From contig JANJSW010000234.1 of the NCBI GenBank assembly GCA_024711415.1, forward strand, positions 1 to 19,315: DNA of 19,315 nucleotides, in the 5' to 3' direction. The notes under the pieces are model-generated. The model was not told the DNA's origin, searched no databases, and saw only the letters and a list, made by a program, of their open reading frames with translations. This DNA comes from Thermomonas sp. Its GTDB lineage: Bacteria > Pseudomonadota > Gammaproteobacteria > Xanthomonadales > Xanthomonadaceae. This document shows, piece after piece, positions 9,336-19,315 of the stretch (position 1 is its first letter; the number at the start of each line of letters is the position of its first letter). The position numbers and the translations under genes were made by a program.

Positions 9336-9341
9336 ATTATA
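9336..9341 (-). promoter_or_regulatory. Consensus -10 box of the sucA-sucB-lpd promoter
   Basis: TATAAT on the minus strand is a perfect sigma-70 -10 hexamer in the 161-bp gap ahead of sucA. The predicted start near 9329 gives a leader of about 98 nt. No good -35 lies at 16-18 bp (TGCGCC at 17); TTGACT at 9374-9379 is 32 bp away, too far. A weak -35 may mean that an activator is needed. Confidence 0.55.
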
Positions 9342-9392
9342 GCCGCTGGGGTGTCGCGGGCGCATGCGACCAAAGTCAAGAACGCGGCGATT

Positions 9393-9890
9393 TCATATCC
9401 CGAGGGCGCGATATTCAGTTACCGGACGGGAACGCTCCCAGATTTCCTCGAAGCGCTGCTGCAGCTGGCGTACCCGCGCGCGCGCATCGAACGCGGCGAC
9501 GCCTTCCACGCGGTCGCCCTGGGTGCGGACGTAGTAGCCGCCGGCGTCGTTGGCGACCAGCACCACCCGCTCCTCGCGATACACGGGATCGTCCACCTGG
9601 CGGAACTGGAACACGCTGGGCAGGCGCTGGGCCAGCGCCAACAGCTTGGCGTGGGCGGCCTGCGGGGCGGCGGCATCGTGCAGCAGCACCAGTACTTGAA
9701 CGTCGCGGCCGGAGGTGGCGAAGCCGCGCAGGGCGGCCAGGAAGTCGGGATGGTCGAACAGCCAGGATTCGAGGTCGAGGCTGCGGATCCACAGGCTGCG
9801 GCGCGCGTCCGCGGCGATGCGGGTGGCGGCCTCGATGGCTGCCGGATGGTCGGTGATGCGGACCGGTTCGCTGCCGGGGTCGCCGTTCAT
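9393..9890 (-). CDS. Conserved small protein of unknown function, possibly phospholipase D-like fold (DUF7931-like)
   Basis: 165 residues, function not known to me. It starts with a polar segment, then shows an alternating pattern: AATRIAADARRSLWIRSLDLESWLFDHPDFLAALRGFATSG (about 22-62), VQVLVLLHD, and YREERVVLVANDAGGYYVR (about 104-122), ending with QLQQRFEEIWERSRPV. The SLDLE...LFD...F pattern and the F..IW..S tail resemble domains found beside or fused to GNAT acetyltransferases in pseudomonads, and loosely the PLD fold. No HKD catalytic motif is present, so enzymatic activity is doubtful. The ATG overlaps the roxA stop by 4 nt and has GGAGGAGG upstream, so it is well translated and coupled. 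A role tied to RoxA is only guilt by association. Confidence 0.8.
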   Translation of the reverse strand: MNGDPGSEPVRITDHPAAIEAATRIAADARRSLWIRSLDLESWLFDHPDFLAALRGFATSGRDVQVLVLLHDAAAPQAAHAKLLALAQRLPSVFQFRQVDDPVYREERVVLVANDAGGYYVRTQGDRVEGVAAFDARARVRQLQQRFEEIWERSRPVTEYRALGI

Positions 9891-11113
9891 GCCTCATCCT
9901 CCTCCTGTTCCAACCGGTAGTGGCCGGCGGCCAGCAGGGCGGCCACCGCCGCCCGTCCCGACTCGCCCAGCCCAGCGTACAGCGTGTGGTCGATGCTGTC
10001 CGCGGCAGCCAGCCGGCGGGCGTCGTCCACGCCAAGCGGATAGGCAGTGCCGCCTGCATACAGCCGACCCGGGTCCGCGTCGCCCGCTTGGTGGGCGCGG
10101 CGCCAGGCCATGCGCGACCACGGGTGCCGCCACAGCTGCGCGCCGCCGGCCAGCGCCTGTTCCATCGCGGCGCGCGGCAGCGGGTGATTGTCGGCGACCG
10201 GCAGCACCGCGCTGCGGTAGGTGGTGATGAAGCTGCCGAACCAGTCGCCGAAGCGGTCGGGATCGTCCATCCGCAGCTGGTGCAGGGCGGCCTCCACCCG
10301 CTGTATGGCCGCATCGTCGATCTCGCCGGCGTCGCCCGGCAGGGCCAGGTCCGGATCGGCGTAGCGCAGCTCGTCCGGCGCGTCGGCGGCCAGCGTGTCG
10401 GCGTAGTCGCCCAGCAGTTCGGCCGCAGCCGGCGCGCGCATGCCCACCGAGAAGGTCAGGCAGGGGCTTTCCGCCACCCCGTAGTGCGGTACGCCCGGCG
10501 GCAGGTAGAGCATGTCGCCGGGCTGCAGCACCCAGTCGTGGGTCGGGTGGAATTCCCGCAGCAGCTTGATGTCCACGTCGTTGCGGAAATCCAGCGGCGG
10601 GTTGGCGCCGGCGTCGATTTGCCAGCGGCGCTGGCCATGCGCCTGCAGCAGGAACACGTCGTACTGGTCCACGTGCGCGCCGACCGAGCCGCCGGTGGCG
10701 GCGAAGCTGACCATCACGTCGTCGATCCGCCAGCGCGGCAGGAAACCGAAATGGGCGAGCAGGGCGCGGATGTCGGCGTCCCACTTGTCCACGTCCTGCA
10801 CCAGCAGGGTCCAGTCATGGTCGGGCAGGCCGGGGAAATCGTCCTCGGCGAACGGCCCGTGGCGCACCTTCCAGCCATCGCTGGCCTTGTCGTGCTCGAT
10901 CAGCCGCGCCAGCACGCCGTCCTCGCAGGCAAGGCCAGCGAGGTCTTCGGGTTCGATCGGGGACGCATAGCCGGGGAAGGCATTGCGGATCAGCAGCGGG
11001 CGCTTCTGCCAGTAGTCGCGCAGGAACGTCGCCGGCGGCATGCCCAGCGGGGCCGGCCCGGCGGCGGCGTCGATCTCGATGGGGGGTGTCGCCGTGGGGC
11101 GTGCGTCGGTCAT
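9887..11113 (-). CDS. roxA: Cupin/JmjC-type 2-oxoglutarate oxygenase, ribosomal protein uL16 arginine hydroxylase (RoxA/YcfD)
   Basis: Fe(II)- and 2-oxoglutarate-dependent oxygenase. Its E. coli homologue YcfD hydroxylates an arginine of ribosomal protein L16. It has 408 residues. The N-terminus (21-60) carries PLGMPPATFLRDYWQKRPLLIRNAFPGY, standard for YcfD. The iron ligands are His147 and Asp149 in GAHVDQYDVFLLQ and His210 in YLPPGVPHYG. GQRRWQI and LQPGDMLYLPP are further family motifs. A dimerisation/winged-helix region follows (about 260-400) and contains GSFITTYR. The ATG overlaps the upstream beta-lactamase-like stop by 4 nt and has AAGGAA upstream. The 2-oxoglutarate cosubstrate links it biochemically, though not transcriptionally, to sucA nearby. 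Confidence 0.93.
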   Translation of the reverse strand: MTDARPTATPPIEIDAAAGPAPLGMPPATFLRDYWQKRPLLIRNAFPGYASPIEPEDLAGLACEDGVLARLIEHDKASDGWKVRHGPFAEDDFPGLPDHDWTLLVQDVDKWDADIRALLAHFGFLPRWRIDDVMVSFAATGGSVGAHVDQYDVFLLQAHGQRRWQIDAGANPPLDFRNDVDIKLLREFHPTHDWVLQPGDMLYLPPGVPHYGVAESPCLTFSVGMRAPAAAELLGDYADTLAADAPDELRYADPDLALPGDAGEIDDAAIQRVEAALHQLRMDDPDRFGDWFGSFITTYRSAVLPVADNHPLPRAAMEQALAGGAQLWRHPWSRMAWRRAHQAGDADPGRLYAGGTAYPLGVDDARRLAAADSIDHTLYAGLGESGRAAVAALLAAGHYRLEQEEDEA

Positions 11114-12039
11114 CGCGACGGTTCCTTGCGTTCGTTGGCCAGGCGCATGCGGAGATTGGTGCGCGCATTCGCGGAGAAGGCCTTGCAGGCGCCGGTATCG
11201 ACCAGCTGCGCCTCGCCATGGAGCCGCGCCAGCAGGTTGCTGGCGGCCGGGTGCGGCGTGAGGAGCAGGTCGCAGGGCAGGCCAGCGACGGTGTCGAGGC
11301 TGCGTTCGAACGCGGCCACGTAGCCGGGGTGGTCGGCGAAGCGGTAGTGGCCGTCGGTCAGCGCGGTGTGACTGTCGACGTAGGCGATATCGAGGCAGCG
11401 TGTGCCCTCGCAGGACCGCCAGGTCCAGCTGGTGCCACCGGGAGCGTGGCCGGGGGTTGCATGCGATTGCAGCACGAGGTCGCCAAGTCGGACGGTTTCG
11501 GCCTCGGTCAATGTGCGCACGTCCGCCACGGCCGGAAAGCCGGTCAGATCGCCCAGCTGCGGGTCGTCTTGGCCGGGCTTGCCGCTGCGCAGGGTGGCGA
11601 CCGCGGGGGCACGGACCAGTACGGGGGCGCCGGTGGCGCGCTGCAGGCCAGCCAGTCCGCCGGCATGGTCCATATGCTCGTGGGTGTTGAGCAGCCGCCT
11701 GATGTCGCGGGGGGCGAAGCCGAGCGCGCGGATGTTGGCGAGGATCGCGGCGGGTGCGCGGTCGGTCGCGCCGTCGATCAGGATCGCGCCGGCATCGCCC
11801 ACCACCAGGATGGCCGCGATGCCGCAGGTGCCGACGTAGTAGTTGTTGCCGAAGATCCTGCGCGGCGGCGCGCGGTCGCTCCAGCCGTCCATCGGGCTGG
11901 CGTCGGCCGGGCAGGCCGGCACGCCGTCGTCATTCGTTGCGCCGGGGGCCGTGCGCTCCAGTGCCGGTGCGGACCGCGAGGCGCAGGCCGCCAGCGCCAG
12001 CATGGCCGCCACGAGGACTCCCTGGCGGCCGTACGGCAC
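11110..12039 (-). CDS. Subclass B3 metallo-beta-lactamase-like lipoprotein
   Basis: Zinc hydrolase of 309 residues resembling the L1/FEZ/THIN-B group, which hydrolyses beta-lactams including carbapenems. The N-terminus has a signal peptide ending in lipobox LAAC (16-19), so a membrane-anchored periplasmic lipoprotein is likely. All B3 zinc ligands are visible: His120, His122, Asp124 and His125 in NTHEHMDHAGG, His198 in TPGHAPGGTSWTW, and His263 in LPCDLLLTPHP. Cys256 and Cys285 match the C-terminal disulfide of L1, and IAYVDS with PCDLLLTPHPAASN are strongly B3-like. The start is GTG, 1 nt after the purB stop, with GGGAGG about 7 nt upstream. It sits in the purB operon with no regulator or mobile element beside it. 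Activity and spectrum are unproven; a non-lactamase B3-like hydrolase is the alternative. Confidence 0.87.
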   Translation of the reverse strand: MPYGRQGVLVAAMLALAACASRSAPALERTAPGATNDDGVPACPADASPMDGWSDRAPPRRIFGNNYYVGTCGIAAILVVGDAGAILIDGATDRAPAAILANIRALGFAPRDIRRLLNTHEHMDHAGGLAGLQRATGAPVLVRAPAVATLRSGKPGQDDPQLGDLTGFPAVADVRTLTEAETVRLGDLVLQSHATPGHAPGGTSWTWRSCEGTRCLDIAYVDSHTALTDGHYRFADHPGYVAAFERSLDTVAGLPCDLLLTPHPAASNLLARLHGEAQLVDTGACKAFSANARTNLRMRLANERKEPSR

Positions 12040-12040
12040 C

Positions 12041-17142
<5,102 letters not shown>

Positions 17143-17161
17143 GCGCGCCGACATGTGTCAA

Positions 17162-17191
17162 CGAAAACGGGCCTGCAGGGGCCCGTTTTCG
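17162..17191 (+). terminator. Bidirectional intrinsic terminator after serS
   Basis: CGAAAACGGGCC and GGCCCGTTTTCG form a perfect 12-bp stem around a 6-nt loop (TGCAGG), 19 bp after the serS stop. The T-run ends the plus-strand transcript. The A-run on the left supplies the same for minus-strand transcripts arriving from azoR, so both convergent genes can use it. Confidence 0.88.
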
Positions 17192-17216
17192 TGAAAAGCA
17201 GCTGGAGTCGGAGGCG

Positions 17217-17341
17217 CGGGCTGCGGGGCCGCACCGGTTGCGGGGCAGGGCACTGCGCGACACGCCGTGAATCCGTCCATGGAGGCTTCTCGGCGGCATC
17301 CCTGCCGCCGGGAGTCGCGCAGCACTCCACCCCGCAGCCCG
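17217..17341. repeat. Composite multi-hairpin intergenic repeat, copy 2
   Basis: Lies between the serS terminator and the azoR stop. The outermost arms are 12-bp complements, 17217-17228 and 17330-17341. The next pair is CTGCGCGAC (17253-17261) with GTCGCGCAG (17314-17322). The left side then carries the unpaired core CACGCCG, GTCCATG, AGGCT, and the innermost hairpin is CGGCGGCA-TCCC-TGCCGCCG (17291-17310). Order and core match copy 1 at 3437-3597 in the same orientation, although stem sequences differ and the inner loop is only four bases. No coding potential was recognised. Confidence 0.75.
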
Positions 17342-17365
17342 TGCTCCGTGGGTAGGTTGAACAGC

Positions 17366-17950
17366 TCAGGCGGCCAGCGCCAATGACTCGCCGATCCGGG
17401 AGTGCGCCTCGGTCATGGCCGCGCTGCGGGATTCCGGGGAAATGGCAAGCCCTTCCGCGGTGACGAAGTTGACATCTTCGATGCCGAAGAAACCGAACAC
17501 CTGGCGCAGGTAGGGCTCGATGAAATTGCGCCCTTCCTCCAGCGGGTACAGCCCGCCGTAGGTGCCGGCCACGATCACCTTCTTGCCACCGGCCAGGCCC
17601 ACCGGGCCGGCTTCGGTGTAGCGGAAGGTCTGCCCGGCAACCGCCACCCGGTCGATCCAGGCCTTGAGCTGGCTGGGGATGCCGAAGTTGTACATCGGCA
17701 CGCCGATGACCACCACGTCGGCGGCCAGGAACTCGTCCAGCGCGCGCTGCGCGCGGGCGGCCTGCACGGCATCCGCCTTGGCCAGGCCGGCGCCGTCCAG
17801 ATGGGGCAGGGTGTGGGCGCCGGCCAGGTCGCGGTGGATCACTTCGATGCCGGCCACGTCGCGCTGCCAGCGGGCCACGATGGCGGCGGACAGTTCGCGG
17901 CTGGCGGAGTTTTCGGCGAGGATGCTGGAGTCCAGATGCAGCAGTTTCAT
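17366..17950 (-). CDS. azoR: FMN-dependent NADH:quinone oxidoreductase / azoreductase (AzoR)
   Basis: Flavodoxin-like-fold enzyme of 194 residues that performs two-electron reduction of quinones, and of azo dyes in vitro, with NAD(P)H; usually a defence against electrophilic quinones and thiol stress. Seen: N-terminal LLHLDSSILAENSASREL with the phosphate-binding SxxxxxSxS pattern, GVPMYNFGIPSQLKAWIDRV (83-102, FMN isoalloxazine site), and GTYGGLY (129-135), corresponding to the SRGGI loop of E. coli AzoR. The start gives the family N-terminus; the ribosome binding site is weak. It is divergent from the LysR-type gene across 114 bp containing a dyad operator, which suggests control by that regulator, possibly with a quinone-like inducer. 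Confidence 0.94.
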   Translation of the reverse strand: MKLLHLDSSILAENSASRELSAAIVARWQRDVAGIEVIHRDLAGAHTLPHLDGAGLAKADAVQAARAQRALDEFLAADVVVIGVPMYNFGIPSQLKAWIDRVAVAGQTFRYTEAGPVGLAGGKKVIVAGTYGGLYPLEEGRNFIEPYLRQVFGFFGIEDVNFVTAEGLAISPESRSAAMTEAHSRIGESLALAA

Positions 17951-18016
17951 GATGTGCGATCCCGTAAGTGCGGCACGGCCGCGATGGGCGCAATGTAGAT
18001 CGTTGCTTTTTTGGGA

Positions 18017-18040
18017 TAAAGTAAGTCAAATACTACTTTA
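18017..18040. promoter_or_regulatory. Putative LysR-type operator between azoR and its regulator gene
   Basis: TAAAGTA-N10-TACTTTA is a perfect 7-bp inverted repeat, the size and AT-rich type expected for a LysR recognition site. It lies 25 bp upstream of the LysR-type ATG and 66 bp upstream of the azoR ATG, in a region conspicuously AT-rich for this genome. TTGACT (minus strand) lies within it and may be part of an azoR promoter. Confidence 0.65.
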
Positions 18041-18042
18041 CG

Positions 18043-18056
18043 TTCCATATTTGGAA
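18043..18056. promoter_or_regulatory. Second small dyad upstream of the LysR-type gene
   Basis: TTCCA-TATT-TGGAA is a perfect 5-bp inverted repeat two bases past the main dyad and 8 bp before the LysR-type ATG. It could be an autoregulatory half of the operator or a short leader hairpin. Its right arm GGAA is also the only weak Shine-Dalgarno candidate. Confidence 0.4.
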
Positions 18057-18064
18057 TTGACGCC

Positions 18065-19048
18065 ATGCAGGATCTCAACGACCTCTACTACTTCGCCGCG
18101 GTGGTCGACCACGGTGGATTCGCCGCTGCCGAACGCGCCCTGGGGATTCCCAAGTCGCGCCTGAGCCGGCGCATCAGCGCGCTGGAAGCCGAACTCGGCG
18201 TGCGCCTGCTGCAGCGCTCCACGCGGCGCTTCGCGGTCACCGATGTCGGCACCAGCGTGCACCGTCACGCGCAGTCGATGCTGGCCGAGGCGCAGGCCGC
18301 GCGCGAGGCGGTGGACCGGCTCAGCGCCGAGCCGCGCGGCAGCGTGCGGGTCAGCGTGCCGGTGTCGATGGCGCAGCAGCAGATGCCGAAGTTGCTGCCG
18401 GAGTTCATGGCCCTGCATCCGAAGGTGCGGGTGCAGTTGATCGTCAGCAACCGGCGCGTCGATGTGATCAACGAGGGCGTGGACGTGGCCATCCGCGTGC
18501 GCAGCAAGCTGGACGAGGACGGCAGCCTGGTGATGCGCAGCTTCGGCCAGATCCAGGAGCTGCTGGTCGCCAGCCCGAAGTACCTGGACCGCGCCGGCCG
18601 TCCGCGCACGCCGGAGGAACTGGCCGACCACGTCACCCTGAGCGTGAGCGAGGACGACGCCCGCCAGCGCTGGGAGCTGCACGGGCCCAATGGCGAGGTG
18701 CGTCGGATCGAGCTGCAGCCGCGGGTCACCGGCTTCGATTTCCCGATGATGCAGGCGATGGCGGAAGGCGGCGTGGGCATCACGTTGCTGCCGGAAACCA
18801 TCTGCGCCGACGCGGTGCGCAGCGGCGCGCTGGAAGTGGTGCTGCCGGACTGGCGGCTGCCGCAGGGCATCGCGCATGCCGTGTTCGCCTCGCGCCGCGG
18901 CATGCTGCCGGCGGTGCGGGTGTTCATCGATTTCCTCGCCCAGAAGCTGCCGAAGATGCTCGAAGAGGCACGGCTGGAATGCAGCGACCCGGAATGCCTG
19001 AAGGCAAAGGCGAAGGCGCGGGCGGGCGGGAAGGCAAAGGCGGCGTAG
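18065..19048 (+). CDS. LysR-type transcriptional regulator, probable regulator of azoR
   Basis: 327 residues. The N-terminal winged HTH (about 1-60) reads DLYYFAAVVDHGGFAAAERALGIPKSRLSRRISALEAELGVRLLQRSTRRFAVTD. After a linker helix comes the periplasmic-binding-protein-like effector domain (about 90-295, starting GSVRVSVPVSMAQQQMPKLLPEFMALHPKVRVQLIVSNR) with GGVGITLLPE. It resembles proteobacterial LTTRs that control quinone reductases and efflux genes. The divergent placement against azoR with a shared dyad is the standard LTTR arrangement, so control of azoR and self-repression are likely, though inferred. Unusual is the C-terminal tail (about 300-327), with two cysteines (CSDPEC) followed by a Lys/Ala-rich run KAKAKARAGGKAKAA; ordinary family members stop earlier. 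The effector is unknown. Confidence 0.94.
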   Translation: MQDLNDLYYFAAVVDHGGFAAAERALGIPKSRLSRRISALEAELGVRLLQRSTRRFAVTDVGTSVHRHAQSMLAEAQAAREAVDRLSAEPRGSVRVSVPVSMAQQQMPKLLPEFMALHPKVRVQLIVSNRRVDVINEGVDVAIRVRSKLDEDGSLVMRSFGQIQELLVASPKYLDRAGRPRTPEELADHVTLSVSEDDARQRWELHGPNGEVRRIELQPRVTGFDFPMMQAMAEGGVGITLLPETICADAVRSGALEVVLPDWRLPQGIAHAVFASRRGMLPAVRVFIDFLAQKLPKMLEEARLECSDPECLKAKAKARAGGKAKAA

Positions 19049-19051
19049 GGA

Positions 19052-19069
19052 TGGCGGAAGCGGTGAGAT
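19052..19069 (-). repeat. Duplicate of the tRNA-Ser 3' end (18 bp)
   Basis: TGGCGGAAGCGGTGAGAT is identical to 19192-19209, the CCA end, discriminator, acceptor arm and start of the T arm of the tRNA-Ser gene (as its minus-strand complement). It lies 140 bp from the intact gene, in the same orientation. A duplicated tRNA 3' end is the classic footprint of tyrosine-recombinase attachment sites, but no integrase gene is in the window. Confidence 0.7.
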
Positions 19070-19152
19070 GGATTCGGCCCGTCCCTGGGCCTCACCCCGC
19101 GCTGTGCGCGGGGCAGCCTTCGGCTGTCCAGATCGGCAATCCTGCCGATCTG
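19070..19152. repeat. 83-bp hairpin cluster between two tRNA-Ser fragments
   Basis: Three consecutive stems: CCCCGCGC-TGT-GCGCGGGG (19095-19113), CAGCC-TTC-GGCTG (19114-19126) and CAGATCGGCA-ATCC-TGCCGATCTG (19129-19152). The last ends exactly where the next tRNA-like fragment begins. They could also terminate the plus-strand LysR-type transcript, although T-tracts are absent. No ORF of note. Confidence 0.6.
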
Positions 19153-19163
19153 TCGAACTCACG
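19153..19163 (-). repeat. Second tRNA-Ser fragment (T-loop region, 11 bp)
   Basis: TCGAACTCACG is identical to 19210-19220, the bases that directly follow the 18-bp segment in the intact tRNA gene. Together with 19052-19069 it would rebuild 29 contiguous bases of tRNA-Ser if the 83 bp between them were removed. Confidence 0.55.
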
Positions 19164-19191
19164 ATCCCGCTTTGCGGAGTGCAATGCGATT

Positions 19192-19281
19192 TGGCGGAAG
19201 CGGTGAGATTCGAACTCACGGATGGTTTGACCCATCGGCGGTTTTCAAGACCGCTGCCTTAAACCACTCGGCCACGCTTCC
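19192..19281 (-). tRNA. tRNA-Ser (anticodon UGA)
   Basis: A 90-nt cloverleaf including an encoded CCA. The acceptor stem GGAAGCG/CGCTTCC and discriminator G fit tRNA-Ser. The anticodon loop CTTGAAA is closed by GCGGT/ACCGC and gives anticodon TGA, which reads UCA and UCG. The long variable arm (ATGG-GTCAAA-CCAT within it) is the class II feature recognised by the SerRS coiled-coil arm. The T loop reads GTTCGAATC. The tRNA is read leftward. Confidence 0.97.
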
Positions 19282-19289
19282 GTGCGGCG

Positions 19290-19295
19290 ATTGTC
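19290..19295 (-). promoter_or_regulatory. Putative -10 box of the tRNA-Ser gene
   Basis: GACAAT on the minus strand lies 8 nt ahead of the mature tRNA 5' end. The bases between (CGCCGCAC) are GC-rich, as in stringently controlled stable-RNA promoters. The -35 region falls at or past the window edge. Confidence 0.45.
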
Positions 19296-19315
19296 GCACG
19301 CAGCCCTGCGCGCTG

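Noticed and set aside
9374..9379. TTGACT on the minus strand as the sucA -35
   Set aside because: It is 32 bp from the TATAAT box, twice the workable spacing, and no other -10 lies 16-18 bp downstream of it.
17155..17355. Small plus-strand open frame of 66 codons after serS
   Set aside because: Spans the terminator and the palindromic repeat; no ribosome site and no conserved look.
18045..18054. CCATATTTGG resembles a eukaryotic CArG box
   Set aside because: Meaningless in a bacterial context; treated as part of a small dyad near the LysR-type start.

Overview
The window is a high-GC, tightly packed chromosomal stretch carrying almost only core metabolic genes. Several marks point to a gammaproteobacterium of the Xanthomonadaceae/Lysobacteraceae (Lysobacter, Luteimonas, Thermomonas or Pseudoxanthomonas type): a SerRS that, apart from one insertion, reads like the Xanthomonas/Stenotrophomonas enzyme; a stand-alone PilH-type regulator; a compact sucA-sucB-lpd operon; and palindromic intergenic repeats. 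The genus cannot be fixed from this window alone.

Layout. (1) 1-1251: a cut-off Prx5-type peroxiredoxin gene (minus) diverges from a cbpA-like DnaJ co-chaperone gene (plus). (2) 1267-3318, minus: a LOG-family nucleotide hydrolase gene overlaps an AcuI/YhdH-type quinone-oxidoreductase-like gene by 4 nt; next comes a pilH-like response regulator gene with its own promoter. (3) 3319-3651: non-coding, with an intrinsic terminator and a large multi-hairpin repeat element. (4) 3652-9231, minus: the complete 2-oxoglutarate dehydrogenase operon sucA-sucB-lpd (E1, E2, E3), driven from a consensus TATAAT box and a roughly 100-nt structured leader. (5) 9393-13405, minus: purB, a subclass B3 metallo-beta-lactamase-like lipoprotein gene, a RoxA/YcfD-type ribosomal oxygenase gene and a small conserved gene, all overlapping by 4 nt or 1 nt apart, so very probably one translationally coupled operon. 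(6) 13524-14918, plus: fumC, divergent from purB. (7) 14962-15612, minus: a TonB-family protein gene, divergent from serS (15703-17142, plus). (8) 17143-17365: a strong bidirectional terminator and a second copy of the repeat element. (9) azoR (minus) and a LysR-type regulator gene (plus) diverge across an AT-rich region with a clean dyad operator. (10) 19052-19281: tRNA-Ser(UGA) on the minus strand, with duplicated pieces of its 3' part 30-140 bp downstream.

How the genes fit together. sucA, sucB, lpd and fumC serve the TCA cycle; purB supplies purines and releases fumarate, which FumC uses. RoxA-type enzymes need 2-oxoglutarate, the SucA substrate. Peroxiredoxin, CbpA and AzoR are stress-related.

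Most notable observations: an in-frame insertion of about 50 codons with atypical composition inside serS; two copies of a composite palindrome whose stems differ in sequence but stay paired; tRNA-Ser fragments split by an 83-bp hairpin cluster; and a B3 beta-lactamase-like lipoprotein gene embedded in a purB operon. No CRISPR array, transposase gene, integrase gene or recognisable riboswitch was seen.
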